64,000 nt of DNA from Lachnoanaerobaculum umeaense (GCF_003589745.1 NZ_CP032364.1:806001-870000); one strand, 5' to 3'; positions 15,954 to 25,834 are shown, numbered from the stretch's first letter. Program-made: numbers and translations. The notes: a model not told the origin generated them from the sequence alone.

Positions 15954-18533
15954 ATGTACAGTTTTACAGTAAATGGTAAATTAGTTGAAACTGAAAAAGA
16001 AGTGTCACTGCTTAGATTTTTGCGTGACGATTTGAAGCTCAAATCTATTAAGGACGGTTGTAGTCAGGGAGCATGTGGTACTTGTACTATTATAATTGAC
16101 GGTAAGGCAACAAGAGCCTGCGTTATGACTACAAAAAGAGCTGAAGGCATGAATATCGTTTCAGTTGAGGGATTGAGCGATTTTGAAAAAGAAGCGTTTG
16201 TTTATGCATTCGGTTCAAAGGGTGCTGTACAGTGTGGATTCTGTATTCCGGGTATGGTTATGTCAGGAAAAGCTCTTATCGACAGAAATCCTAATCCTAC
16301 AGAAAATGATATCAAAGAGGCTATAAAGGGAAATGTCTGCAGATGTACAGGATACAAGAAGATTATTGAGGGTATCGACCTTGCGGCTCAGATACTCAGA
16401 GGCGATAAGAAGATCGACGAAGAGCTTGAAAAAGGTGATGATTTCGGTGTAGGTTCAAATGCATTCAGAATCGATGTAAGAGATAAGGTTCTTGGTATCG
16501 GTGAATATGTTGATGATATGGAGCTTAAAGATATGCTTCATGTTTCAGCAGTAAGAACAAAATACCCTAGAGCAAGAGTGCTTGATATCGACTTCTCAGA
16601 GGCTTTGGCACTTGAAGGTGTAGTTGCGGTATATACAGCAGAGGATGTACCTAACAATAAGGTAGGACATATTCAGCAGGACTGGGATGTAATGATTGCA
16701 AAGGGCGACGTTACAAGATGCATGGGTGATGCTATTTGTCTTGTAGTTGCTGAGAGTGAAGAAATACTAAAGAAGGCTAAGGCGCTTGTTAAGGTTGAAT
16801 ACGAGGTGCTTGAGCCTGTAAGAAATATAACAGAGGCTATGGCCGAGGGTGCGGGAAAAGTACATCCAAACGGTAACCTTTGTCAGTCAAGACATGTTAA
16901 AAGAGGTGATGCAAAGGAAGCGATTGCAAATTCAAAGTATACAATTACAGAGACTTTTGATACACCTTTCACAGAGCATGCATTCCTTGAGCCTGAGTGT
17001 GCAATAGCTCTTCCATATAAGGACGGTGTAAAGATCTACTCTACAGACCAGAGTGTATTCGATACAAGAAAAGAAGTGGCTATAATGTTTGGTTGGGATC
17101 CAAGCAAGGTAGTTGTTGAGAATAAGCTTGTAGGTGGCGGATTCGGTGGTAAAGAGGACGTTTCGGTTCAGCATATAGCTGCACTTTGTGCATATAAGCT
17201 TGGTAGAACAGTAAAGGCTAAGTTTAGCAGAGACGAGTCACTTGCTTTCCATCCAAAGCGTCATGCAATGCATGGAACATTTACTCTCGGTTGTGATGAA
17301 AACGGTATATTCACAGGACTTGACTGTGATATCTATTTTGATACAGGAGCTTATGCATCTCTTTGCGGACCTGTACTTGAGCGTGCATGTACTCATGCGG
17401 TTGGACCATATTGCTATCAGAACCATGATATAAGAGGATTCGGATACTATACAAATAATCCTCCTGCAGGAGCGTTTAGAGGATTCGGAGTGTGCCAGAG
17501 TGAGTTTGCACTTGAGTCCATTATAGATTTGCTTGCAGAAAAGGTTGGAATATCACCTTGGGAAATCAGATACAGAAATGCTATCGAACCGGGTAAGGTA
17601 TTGCCTAACGGACAGATAGCAGACTGTTCAACAGCTCTTAAAGAGACTTTGGAAGCTGTAAAAGAGGCTTATGAAGCTAACTATCCAAATGTAGGTTTGG
17701 CATGTGCTATGAAGAATGCCGGTGTAGGTGTTGGACTTCCTGATACAGGTCGTGCAAAACTTGTTGTTAATGACGGTGTTATAGAGATATACTGCGGTGC
17801 TTCAGATATCGGTCAGGGTTGTGCAACAATATTTATACAGATGGCGGCGGAAACTTTGAACTTGCCTAAGTCCAAGTTTAAAAATATGGGATGTAACTCT
17901 GAACTTGATCCTGACTCAGGTACTACATCAGGATCAAGACAGACTCTTATAAGTGGTGAGGCTATAAGAAGAGTTTCACTTGAACTTAAAAAGGACCTTG
18001 ATGCTGCAGGTGGGGATTTAAATAAGCTTAACGGCAAGGACTACTATGCAGAATACTTTGAGCCTACAGATAAGCTTGGAGCAGACGTACCGTTCCCTAA
18101 ATCTCATGTTGCATACGGATTTGCTACACATCTTGTTGTACTTGATGAGGATGGTAAGGTTAAGAAGGTTTATGCGGCTCATGACTCAGGAAAGGTAGTA
18201 AACCCGATTTCTATTCAGGGTCAGATAGAGGGTGGAGTGCTTATGTCACTTGGATATGCACTTACTGAGGACTTTAAGTTACAGGATTGTGTACCTAAGT
18301 CAAAGTACGGTACACTTGGGCTTATGAGAGCTACAGATATACCTGAGATTGAGGCAATATATGTAGAGAAGGAAGAGCTTCTTGGTGTAGCATACGGTTC
18401 AAAGGGTATCGGTGAGATTGCAACAATTCCTACAGCTCCTGCTGTACAGAATGCGTACTACAAGAGAGACGGTAAATTAAGACCGAAATTACCTATGGAT
18501 GATACATATTATACAAATAAGAAGAAAAAATAA
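15954..18533 (+). CDS. Single-chain xanthine-dehydrogenase-like molybdenum hydroxylase
   Basis: An 859-residue protein that fuses the iron-sulfur subunit to the molybdopterin subunit. The first [2Fe-2S] cluster uses C36, C41, C44 and C56 (DGCSQGACGTC); the second uses C94, C97, C129 and C131 (QCGFC, VCRCTG). From ~170 on are the Mo-binding domains, with VGGGFGGKED, AFRGFGVCQSEFALE, TSGSRQT and GIGEIATIPTAP, whose Glu is the expected catalytic base. It hydroxylates purines or a related heterocycle or aldehyde. The length and lack of an FAD subunit resemble the clostridial selenium-dependent xanthine dehydrogenase family. ATG 15954 is chosen because GGAGGG lies just before it. No cofactor-maturation genes are adjacent. 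Confidence 0.88.
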   Translation: MYSFTVNGKLVETEKEVSLLRFLRDDLKLKSIKDGCSQGACGTCTIIIDGKATRACVMTTKRAEGMNIVSVEGLSDFEKEAFVYAFGSKGAVQCGFCIPGMVMSGKALIDRNPNPTENDIKEAIKGNVCRCTGYKKIIEGIDLAAQILRGDKKIDEELEKGDDFGVGSNAFRIDVRDKVLGIGEYVDDMELKDMLHVSAVRTKYPRARVLDIDFSEALALEGVVAVYTAEDVPNNKVGHIQQDWDVMIAKGDVTRCMGDAICLVVAESEEILKKAKALVKVEYEVLEPVRNITEAMAEGAGKVHPNGNLCQSRHVKRGDAKEAIANSKYTITETFDTPFTEHAFLEPECAIALPYKDGVKIYSTDQSVFDTRKEVAIMFGWDPSKVVVENKLVGGGFGGKEDVSVQHIAALCAYKLGRTVKAKFSRDESLAFHPKRHAMHGTFTLGCDENGIFTGLDCDIYFDTGAYASLCGPVLERACTHAVGPYCYQNHDIRGFGYYTNNPPAGAFRGFGVCQSEFALESIIDLLAEKVGISPWEIRYRNAIEPGKVLPNGQIADCSTALKETLEAVKEAYEANYPNVGLACAMKNAGVGVGLPDTGRAKLVVNDGVIEIYCGASDIGQGCATIFIQMAAETLNLPKSKFKNMGCNSELDPDSGTTSGSRQTLISGEAIRRVSLELKKDLDAAGGDLNKLNGKDYYAEYFEPTDKLGADVPFPKSHVAYGFATHLVVLDEDGKVKKVYAAHDSGKVVNPISIQGQIEGGVLMSLGYALTEDFKLQDCVPKSKYGTLGLMRATDIPEIEAIYVEKEELLGVAYGSKGIGEIATIPTAPAVQNAYYKRDGKLRPKLPMDDTYYTNKKKK

Positions 18534-18548
18534 ATAAAGTTGTATTGA

Positions 18549-18583
18549 AATCGGGAGATGGCATATGCCTCTCCTGATTTTTT
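18549..18583 (+). terminator. Intrinsic terminator of the molybdenum hydroxylase gene
   Basis: AATCGGGAGA and TCTCCTGATT pair around the palindromic core GGCATATGCC and are followed by TTTTTT, 15 bases after the stop. Confidence 0.85.
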
Positions 18584-18612
18584 ATGCCCAATTTAAAAAT
18601 AATAAACAGCTG

Positions 18613-18640
18613 TTGAAAAAAATCAAAGATGTGATATAAT
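18613..18640 (+). promoter_or_regulatory. Sigma-A promoter of the MMPL/GLUG operon
   Basis: TTGAAA (18613-18618), 16-base spacer, TATAAT (18635-18640). The leader to the MMPL start is ~140 bases. Confidence 0.75.
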
Positions 18641-18699
18641 AGCGAAATAATAGTCATATGTCTATAAACAAACATAAGTTAAATAATATAGACTGTGAT

Positions 18700-18729
18700 A
18701 ATCATAATTTTAAAAAGCAGATTATGATT
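18700..18729 (+). repeat. Inverted repeat in the MMPL leader
   Basis: AATCATAAT (18700-18708) and ATTATGATT (18721-18729) are exact inverse copies with a 12-base spacer, ~60 bases after the predicted start of transcription. It could be an operator or an mRNA hairpin; no neighbouring regulator points to one over the other. Confidence 0.45.
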
Positions 18730-18784
18730 TGTATATCAACTAAGTTGGTTGTAGCAGTTACTTTACAGGATAGGAGATAGGAGA

Positions 18785-21121
18785 ATGTTTGAGAAGATTG
18801 CTTCATTTATAGTAAATAAAAGAAAAGCTTTTCTGGTATTTTTTATTCTTGCCACAGTATTTGGAGTATTTAGTTCATCATGGGTGAAGGTAAGTGAGAA
18901 ATTATCTGACTATTTACCTCAGACTTCCGAGACAAAGCAAGGACTTGATATAATGGAGGAAAGCTTTACGACTTTTGGAACTGCAAAAGTCATGGTTTAC
19001 AATGTGGATTATGACAGAGCTTTGGAAGTTTCAAAAGAAATGGAGGAGATCAAGGGGGTTTCCAGAGTTGATTTTTATGATAAGACTGATGATGATTATG
19101 AAAATAAGGATATTGAAGATTATTATAAAGATTTTTCAGCATTATATACTATAAGCTTTGATGATGTTGAAGATTCAAAATTAGTACAGGAGGCTATAGT
19201 TAAGGTGAGAGAATTGGTCTCACCTTATGACAATGTGGTTTATACAACCATTGATAAGGATGACGCTAAAAATTTGAACGAGGATATGAAGGTCATATTT
19301 GTCCTTGTAATAATCATAATAATAGCTGTATTATTGTTTACTTCACAAACTTATATGGAAATAATGATTTTCATGCTGACTTTTGGAGTGGCAATCGTTT
19401 TAAATATTGGTACCAATTTTATATTTGGAAGGATTTCCTTTGTAACAAAGGCTGTAGGAGTAGTATTGCAGCTTGCACTTGCTATTGATTATGCAATAAT
19501 ACTCTTTCATAGATTTATGGAGGAAAGGAAGGAACATAAACCAAAGCATGCTCTTATAAAAGCACTTGCAAAGGCTATACCTGAAATATCTTCAAGTTCA
19601 CTTACAACAATGGCAGGTATGGTGGCACTGATGACTATGCAGTTTCAGATAGGTATGGATTTGGGACAGGTATTACTTAAATCTATCATATTCAGTATGT
19701 TGGCAGTATTTGCATTTATGCCCGCCCTTATAATGATGTTTGAAAAACAGATTGAAAAATCTATGCATCAAAACTTTGTCCCCAATATAGAATCGATAGG
19801 TATGGGAATAATAAAACTCAAAAGAATAATACTTCCTCTGTTTGTGGTTCTTATCGCAGGTGGAATTATACTTTCAAATAAAACAGGATATATATTTGAT
19901 GTAAACTCTATAGAGTCTGATAAAAAGACTGAATATTTGGATGCAAAAGAAAGAATAGAGGAGCAGTTTGGGAAAAGCAATATAATGGCAATAGTAATTC
20001 CAAAGGAGGATTACTTGCGTGAGGCTGCACTTTTAAATGAAGTATCAACTATTCAGGGAGTGAAGAGTGTTACAGGTCTTGCCAATATTGAGGTAGGCAA
20101 TAATGGTGAATATGTGCTTACTGATAGTTTAAATCCAAGAGAGCTTGCAGAGGTTGCAGATGTGGATGTGGACCTTGTAAAGGCGGCATATCGTTTCTAT
20201 GCATTGAAAAATGAGCAATACGGTGCATTCATGAACAGTATTGACAGCTATAAAATACCTATAATAAATATGGTGGACTTCTTATATGAACAGATTGAAG
20301 ATGGAGGTTTGGATATAGATGAAGATACTATAAGTGATATAGAGGATATACATAAGAGTATAACTGATGCAAGAAAGCAGCTGGAAAGTGAGAAATACTC
20401 TAGAATCTTACTTATATGGGATAAGCCTCTTGAGGGAAAAGATACTTTTGAAAGTATAGATACAGTAAGAAATATTGCAGTAAAGTACTATGATGAAGCA
20501 TATGTGGTGGGAGACAGTTCAAGCGATTATGATATAAGTAAGTCATTTGGTGGTGATAATTTAAGAATAAGTATAATAACTGCACTTTTAGTAGGTGTTA
20601 TATTGTTATTTACATTCCAAAATGCCGCATTGCCTTTTATATTGGTTCTCACTATACAGGGAAGTATATGGATAAACTTCAGTTTGCCATATCTTACAGG
20701 TGAGAATATGTTCTTCCTAAGTTATTTGATAGTAAGTTCGATACAGATGGGAGCGACAATTGACTATGCTATTGTAATAACCAGTAGGTATCTGGCTTTG
20801 AGAGAAGAAATTTCAGATAGAGATACAGTTATATCAAGAACTTTAAATGAAGCATTTCCTACAATAATTACATCAGGAAGTATTATGGCGGCTTCAGGAT
20901 TTGTAATAGGGAATATAACATCAAACCCGACAATTTCATCTCTTGGAAAGACATTGGGAAAGGGTGTTGTTATATCAATGCTGATGGTAATGGTTGTTTT
21001 ACCGGTATTGCTCTATACTTTTGATTTTATTATTGATAAAACATCATTTTCAAGAAAAATAAATGAGGAGGAGAATAAGAGAGAAGATGAAGAAGAAAAT
21101 AGCATTATTACTGAGCCTTAG
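18785..21121 (+). CDS. MMPL/RND-family membrane transporter
   Basis: A 778-residue protein with the two-fold RND layout: a membrane helix at ~13-33, a ~140-residue external loop, five helices (~172-325), then a second single helix (~347-367), a larger external loop (~370-600) and five more helices (~605-760). AIDYAIILFHRF and ATIDYAIVITSRY are the paired D-Y motifs of the proton path in MMPL proteins. AGGAG precedes the ATG. The last ~35 codons overlap the next gene, which encodes a secreted coiled-coil/GLUG protein, implying coupled translation and a shared function. The substrate is unknown; lipids or surface polymers are typical for the family. Confidence 0.9.
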   Translation: MFEKIASFIVNKRKAFLVFFILATVFGVFSSSWVKVSEKLSDYLPQTSETKQGLDIMEESFTTFGTAKVMVYNVDYDRALEVSKEMEEIKGVSRVDFYDKTDDDYENKDIEDYYKDFSALYTISFDDVEDSKLVQEAIVKVRELVSPYDNVVYTTIDKDDAKNLNEDMKVIFVLVIIIIIAVLLFTSQTYMEIMIFMLTFGVAIVLNIGTNFIFGRISFVTKAVGVVLQLALAIDYAIILFHRFMEERKEHKPKHALIKALAKAIPEISSSSLTTMAGMVALMTMQFQIGMDLGQVLLKSIIFSMLAVFAFMPALIMMFEKQIEKSMHQNFVPNIESIGMGIIKLKRIILPLFVVLIAGGIILSNKTGYIFDVNSIESDKKTEYLDAKERIEEQFGKSNIMAIVIPKEDYLREAALLNEVSTIQGVKSVTGLANIEVGNNGEYVLTDSLNPRELAEVADVDVDLVKAAYRFYALKNEQYGAFMNSIDSYKIPIINMVDFLYEQIEDGGLDIDEDTISDIEDIHKSITDARKQLESEKYSRILLIWDKPLEGKDTFESIDTVRNIAVKYYDEAYVVGDSSSDYDISKSFGGDNLRISIITALLVGVILLFTFQNAALPFILVLTIQGSIWINFSLPYLTGENMFFLSYLIVSSIQMGATIDYAIVITSRYLALREEISDRDTVISRTLNEAFPTIITSGSIMAASGFVIGNITSNPTISSLGKTLGKGVVISMLMVMVVLPVLLYTFDFIIDKTSFSRKINEEENKREDEEENSIITEP

Positions 21122-24056
21122 CTTAATAATTGGAAATATTTTGCCTGTATATGCAACTGGAAATACAGCACAAAGCACATCAGATATTATTAATATTGGT
21201 AGTGCTGATGAACTTCTAAACCTTGTAAAAGGTTCAACAGTTGAAAACTACACATTAAATAAGACCTATGTTTTGACAAATGATATTGATTTATCTGATA
21301 AGGATTTTAAGCCTATTTCAATATTCTCCGGTACTCTTGATGGTGGTGGCTATACAGTAAAGGGGCTTAATATAAGTGAAAAAAGTACCGGTGCCGGACT
21401 CATAAGTGTTTTGGGACCAAAGGGCAGTATTAAGAATCTTAATATTGAAGGAAATATAAATCCTGAAGGTGGAAAAACTCTTGTAGGTGGAATTGTAGGG
21501 ACAAATAAAGGTATTATAGAAAATGTCAATTTTGCAGGGTATGTAGCAGCTTATAAAAGAGTGGGAGGTATAGTAGGACTAAATGAGGAAAGTGGTTTTA
21601 TAATAAATTCAAAAAACTATGCTGTAGTAAATGGAACAAAGATTGTAGGTGGAATATGTGGATTTAATAAGGGCAGTATTATAGGTTCACAAAATCTTGG
21701 AAGGATTGCAGGAAACAATGAGAGTGTAATACCTGATGAGGATAAGATGAAAAGTGTACCAAGCATAGATATTGTAAACGCTGTTACAGATGATGTAAAA
21801 CAGGAAATGATAGGTGGAATAGCCGGCGTTTCAAGTGGAATCATAAGAGATTGTACAAATAGTGAGAAGGTTGGATACCTACATGTAGGATATAAGGTTG
21901 GAGGTATAACAGGTTTACAGTCAGGAAGTATAAATAACTGTATAAATGAAGCCTCTATTTTTGGAAGAAAGGATGTCGGAGGTATTGTAGGTGTACTTAA
22001 GCCTTACATTGAGGTAGCCTATGAAGGAGATACTTTGGATAGCCTTGAAAGACAAACAGAAACTCTCTCAAAGCTTTTAGATGCTTTTGAGGCTGAGATA
22101 GATAAGAATGCCACTATCCTTGAAAATAATGCAGACAGTATTGATGCTAAAAAGAATGAACTTACAGACAGTATAAATGAACAGAGAGATTTTTATAGTA
22201 AAGAGGCAGATAATTTTGACGGTGGTTTAAAAGAAAAAAATGATGAGGTAAAAAAGGTAACTGATGAGGTAAATTCCAATGTACTAGATATCGGAGAGAA
22301 TGTAGGCGATATGAGACATGGATCAAACTATAGGGATATTATTAATGACAGGAATACCAAACTTCAAAATATTGTTGCAGGTATAAAAAATATCAATGAA
22401 ATTTCAAAAAGAATGAAGAATGATATTAAAGACAAGAAGGAAAGTGCCGACAATATTGCAAGTGATTTTGAAGAACTCAGTTATCAAATAGATGAATTAT
22501 ATTTAAAGTCATCTGACCTGCTGGATTATCTGGATGAAGAAAAGGGAGACTTGAGGCAAAATCTTAATGAATCTTATGATACTGTAAGCGGCAAGAAGGA
22601 TGAACTTGAAGCTGAAATAAATAAAGCCAGACAGGATCTAAGAAGCAGCAGACAGGATGTAAAGAGCAGTATTGATGGTGTAAGGAATGAAATTGATAAT
22701 ATAAGAGTTACAATACAGGATGGAGGAAACAGATTAAGAGATAAGATTGATGATGGAAAAATTTATTTTGATGTATCAGTTAATCCACCTAAGGAATATA
22801 CCTATGGAAAACTGGAAAATTCTGTAAACAGAGCAATCATAAATGGTGATATAAATACTGCAGGTATTGTAGGAAGAGTAGGTATAGATCCGGAAGACAG
22901 TATTACAACAGATACAAATCTTAAGGATACGGTGAACAGTAGAGGTAGTACATCTTTGAATTTTTCCAATAATGTATATGCTCTAATACAGTCAAATATA
23001 AATGAAGGTGAAGTGAATGTAAAAAATGACTATGCCGGAGGTATAGTGGCAAAAGCTGATTATGGTGCAATTATTGCAAATAAAAATTATGCTGATGTTA
23101 ATTCACAAAACGGATCATATATAGGAGGAATTGCAGGTTATAGTGAAAATCTTATAAAAGATTCTTATATGCTTGGAGATGTAAGAGGAATGGACTATAT
23201 AGGAGGAATTGCAGGTATTGCTTGTGATATTACAGGTAATACTGCTATGAGCACTGTAGTTAGCAACAATTTGGCAAGATTTGGAAGTATTGCCGGAGAT
23301 GTTTTGGAAGACTCCTATATAAAGGATAATAGATATGTGGATGATGGTGTAGGTGCGGTAAATGACATTACTCTTAATGGTGAAGCAAGCATAGTTTCAT
23401 ATGAGGATCTCCTACAGGATGGAAATACACCTGAAGGATTTAAAACTATGAGAGTAAATTACTATGTAGGAGATGATGTTATAAAAACTGTGAATGTTAC
23501 CTACAATTCATATGTGAGCGGTGCAGATATTCCTAAGGTTCCGGAAATAGAAGGATATAATACATTTTGGGAAAATAAAGATTTAAATAATATAAAGAGA
23601 AATATAAATATACATTTGGTGGAAGAAAGGTGGAATAAAAATATATCTGCCAATGCAAATGTAGACGGAAAGGCAATTTTACTTGCAAGTGCATTATTCT
23701 ATGACGGAACAAGTGTTCAAGTAGAAGAAATTGATGTTACAGGACTGGGGAAAGATGCTGTAAAAGGATATAAATACAGTATTATTCCTGAAGGGAGATA
23801 TGCTGATGAGGGCATTGAACTTAGAGTTTTAAATGAAGGCAAAAAGGCTAATACAGTGGCTATAAAAACTGATAAGGGTATTGAAAAAATAGCTACAACT
23901 AAAGTGGGATCTTATCTCAGCTTTAGAGTTGATAAGCCTCAAGGAGAGTTTGTACTTATAAAAATACATACTGTAAATAAGTATATAATAGTTCTTGCTT
24001 TTATTGCAGCAGCCACAGTTATAGGTTTGGGATATACTTACTATAAGAAAAAATGA
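21087..24056 (+). CDS. Large surface protein: GLUG repeats split by a coiled coil, C-terminal membrane anchor
   Basis: About 989 residues from ATG 21087, overlapping the MMPL gene by 35 bases; an in-frame ATG 24 bases earlier lies before the signal peptide. Residues 1-25 are a signal peptide (KKKIALLLSLSLIIGNILPVYA). Residues ~100-310 hold GLUG-type repeats (GGIVGTNKGIIENVNF, GGIVGLNEESGFIINS, GGICGFNKGSII, GGITGLQSGSI). Residues ~320-580 are a highly charged coiled coil. GLUG repeats then resume (~590-760; AGGIVAKADYGAI, IGGIAGYSENLI). A C-terminal domain follows, with a final membrane helix (YIIVLAFIAAATVIGLGY) and a KKK tail. So most of the protein lies outside the cell, anchored at the C-terminus. 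It probably works with the MMPL transporter. Function unknown; I know no named family with this order. Confidence 0.85.
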   Translation: MKKKIALLLSLSLIIGNILPVYATGNTAQSTSDIINIGSADELLNLVKGSTVENYTLNKTYVLTNDIDLSDKDFKPISIFSGTLDGGGYTVKGLNISEKSTGAGLISVLGPKGSIKNLNIEGNINPEGGKTLVGGIVGTNKGIIENVNFAGYVAAYKRVGGIVGLNEESGFIINSKNYAVVNGTKIVGGICGFNKGSIIGSQNLGRIAGNNESVIPDEDKMKSVPSIDIVNAVTDDVKQEMIGGIAGVSSGIIRDCTNSEKVGYLHVGYKVGGITGLQSGSINNCINEASIFGRKDVGGIVGVLKPYIEVAYEGDTLDSLERQTETLSKLLDAFEAEIDKNATILENNADSIDAKKNELTDSINEQRDFYSKEADNFDGGLKEKNDEVKKVTDEVNSNVLDIGENVGDMRHGSNYRDIINDRNTKLQNIVAGIKNINEISKRMKNDIKDKKESADNIASDFEELSYQIDELYLKSSDLLDYLDEEKGDLRQNLNESYDTVSGKKDELEAEINKARQDLRSSRQDVKSSIDGVRNEIDNIRVTIQDGGNRLRDKIDDGKIYFDVSVNPPKEYTYGKLENSVNRAIINGDINTAGIVGRVGIDPEDSITTDTNLKDTVNSRGSTSLNFSNNVYALIQSNINEGEVNVKNDYAGGIVAKADYGAIIANKNYADVNSQNGSYIGGIAGYSENLIKDSYMLGDVRGMDYIGGIAGIACDITGNTAMSTVVSNNLARFGSIAGDVLEDSYIKDNRYVDDGVGAVNDITLNGEASIVSYEDLLQDGNTPEGFKTMRVNYYVGDDVIKTVNVTYNSYVSGADIPKVPEIEGYNTFWENKDLNNIKRNINIHLVEERWNKNISANANVDGKAILLASALFYDGTSVQVEEIDVTGLGKDAVKGYKYSIIPEGRYADEGIELRVLNEGKKANTVAIKTDKGIEKIATTKVGSYLSFRVDKPQGEFVLIKIHTVNKYIIVLAFIAAATVIGLGYTYYKKK

Positions 24057-24090
24057 ATCTGACATAGGCCATTTAAGAGAGATATATTTT

Positions 24091-24163
24091 ATAGGCTTTT
24101 AAATTTACAATCCTGAAAAGTTTTAATAAAGAGCTGAGATCAGGATTGTAATAAAAAGCCTAT
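24091..24163. repeat. Two-tier stem-loop downstream of the GLUG gene
   Basis: Outer arms ATAGGCTTTT (24091-24100) and AAAAGCCTAT (24154-24163) enclose inner arms ACAATCCTGA (24107-24116) and TCAGGATTGT (24140-24149); both pairs are exact. It starts 34 bases after the stop. There is no T-run on the plus strand, so it is not a classical terminator. It could be a factor-dependent 3' end, a structured RNA, or a small mobile repeat. Confidence 0.55.
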
Positions 24164-24208
24164 GGTAAATTATATAAAAATCCACTTAGTCTGTAGAAAT
24201 TACTGATA

Positions 24209-24238
24209 TTGAAAATAATGCTCATATTTTAGTATAAT
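24209..24238 (+). promoter_or_regulatory. Sigma-A promoter of the SGNH-hydrolase/LysR/proC genes
   Basis: TTGAAA (24209-24214), 18-base spacer, TATAAT (24233-24238), 37 bases before the SGNH-hydrolase start. Confidence 0.7.
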
Positions 24239-24275
24239 AGAAGAAACTATAATATCATAACAGATAGGAAAATAT

Positions 24276-24926
24276 ATGAAAAAGAGAGTTGTTATTTTTG
24301 GAGATTCAAATACCTGGGGATATGATGCTGTAACAGGAGGTAGATTCAATGAGGAAATCAGATGGCCAATGGTGGCAGCCAAGATTCTTGGAAATGAATA
24401 TAGAATACTCGAAGAGGGACTTTGTGGCAGAACTACTTGTTTAGAGGATCCTTTTAATGAGGGATTGTCAGGACTGACATATATTTTACCATGTTTACAG
24501 ACGCATTCCCCTTTAGATATGCTTGTAGTAATGCTTGGTACAAATGATTGCAAACAGAGATTTTCTCTTACAGCTGCAAATATTGCACTCGGAATGAGAA
24601 GACTTGTGAAAAAGGCAATGGAAGCTGAGGTTTGGAGAGATAATCCTAATATACTTGTAATTGCACCGGGACCGATACTAAAGGAATGTGAGCTTTCAGA
24701 AGTAGGTAAAAACATGGGAGTATGTTCTGATAAATCCTATGAGATTGCAAAGGAGTATGAGCTTATAGCCAAGGAACTTGGAGTAGGATTTTTTGATTCA
24801 AGTAAATGCGTTGAAATGAACGATATTGATTTTATGCATTTGACAGCTGATTCACATATAGCACTGGCAAAAGAAGTTAGTGTAATTATAAAAAATACTT
24901 TAGAAAATAAGGAGTTGAAGGCATGA
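24276..24926 (+). CDS. SGNH/GDSL-family hydrolase (arylesterase-like)
   Basis: A 216-residue enzyme without a signal peptide. Block I reads IFGDSNTWGYD with the nucleophile Ser at ~10; block III GTNDCKQRF (~residues 88-96) gives the oxyanion Asn; block V DFMHLTADSH (~187-196) gives the Asp/His pair. This is the SGNH arylesterase/lysophospholipase-type fold and it is expected to hydrolyse small esters or deacetylate sugars in the cytoplasm. AGGAAA lies before the ATG. Its stop overlaps the LysR start as ATGA, so the two are translated together. The natural substrate cannot be told. Confidence 0.9.
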   Translation: MKKRVVIFGDSNTWGYDAVTGGRFNEEIRWPMVAAKILGNEYRILEEGLCGRTTCLEDPFNEGLSGLTYILPCLQTHSPLDMLVVMLGTNDCKQRFSLTAANIALGMRRLVKKAMEAEVWRDNPNILVIAPGPILKECELSEVGKNMGVCSDKSYEIAKEYELIAKELGVGFFDSSKCVEMNDIDFMHLTADSHIALAKEVSVIIKNTLENKELKA

Positions 24927-25834
24927 CTTTGACTCAGCTAAAATATGCTATAGAGGTTGCAAATGCCGGATCTATAAATAAGGCGGCAGGGAATCTTTTT
25001 ATTACACAGCCAAGCCTTTCTTCAGCTATTGCAGAACTTGAATCAGAAATAGGTATAAAACTTTTTTCAAGAAATAATAGAGGAATATTCTTAACTCCGG
25101 CAGGAAATGAATTTGTAGGATATGCCAGACAGGTGGTAGAGCAATTTGATTTGATAGAAGCAAAGTATATATCAAATCAAAAGCTTAAAAAGAAGTTTAG
25201 TGTATCAATGCAGCATTATACATTTGCAGTCAGTGCTTTTGTAAACCTTGTAAAGCAGTTTGGTATGGATGAATATGAGTTTGCTGTACATGAGACCAAG
25301 ACATATGATGTTATAAATGATGTAAAGACCTTTAAAAGCGAAATTGGTATACTATATTTAAATGATTTCAATAAAAATATTTTGACAAAACTTTTTAAAG
25401 ACTCAAATGTTATATTTACTCCTCTGATGAAGTGTAGCATTTATGTATATTTATATAAGAAACATCCTTTGGCAAACAAGAGCAAAATAAAAATGGAGGA
25501 GCTTATGGATTATCCCTGCCTTTCATTTGATCAAGGAGAATATAATTCTTTTTATTTTGCAGAAGAAGTATTGTCTACATATGAATACCATAAGCTTATC
25601 AAAGCAAATGACAGGGCTACATTGCTCAATCTAATGGTGGGGTTGAATGGATATACACTTTGTTCAGGTATAATATGCGAGGAATTAAACGGAGATGAGT
25701 ATATGGCTGTCAAGCTTGATTCTGATGAAAAGATGACTATAGGTTATATCATTAGAAAGGACATTACTATGAGTGAGCTTGGTAAAAAGTATTTGGAAGA
25801 GATGTCAAAGTTTCAAGATAAGGTATTGGAATAG
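24923..25834 (+). CDS. LysR-family transcriptional regulator
   Basis: A 303-residue regulator. Residues 1-62 are the winged helix-turn-helix (LTQLKYAIEVANAGSINKAAGNLFITQPSLSSAIAELE, written here only as the motif range 3-40), followed by a linker helix and a substrate-binding domain (~90-300). It overlaps the SGNH hydrolase by four bases and is followed after eight bases by proC, all on one likely transcript. LysR proteins often control the genes beside them; here the candidates are the hydrolase and proC. No effector can be inferred. Confidence 0.92.
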   Translation: MTLTQLKYAIEVANAGSINKAAGNLFITQPSLSSAIAELESEIGIKLFSRNNRGIFLTPAGNEFVGYARQVVEQFDLIEAKYISNQKLKKKFSVSMQHYTFAVSAFVNLVKQFGMDEYEFAVHETKTYDVINDVKTFKSEIGILYLNDFNKNILTKLFKDSNVIFTPLMKCSIYVYLYKKHPLANKSKIKMEELMDYPCLSFDQGEYNSFYFAEEVLSTYEYHKLIKANDRATLLNLMVGLNGYTLCSGIICEELNGDEYMAVKLDSDEKMTIGYIIRKDITMSELGKKYLEEMSKFQDKVLE

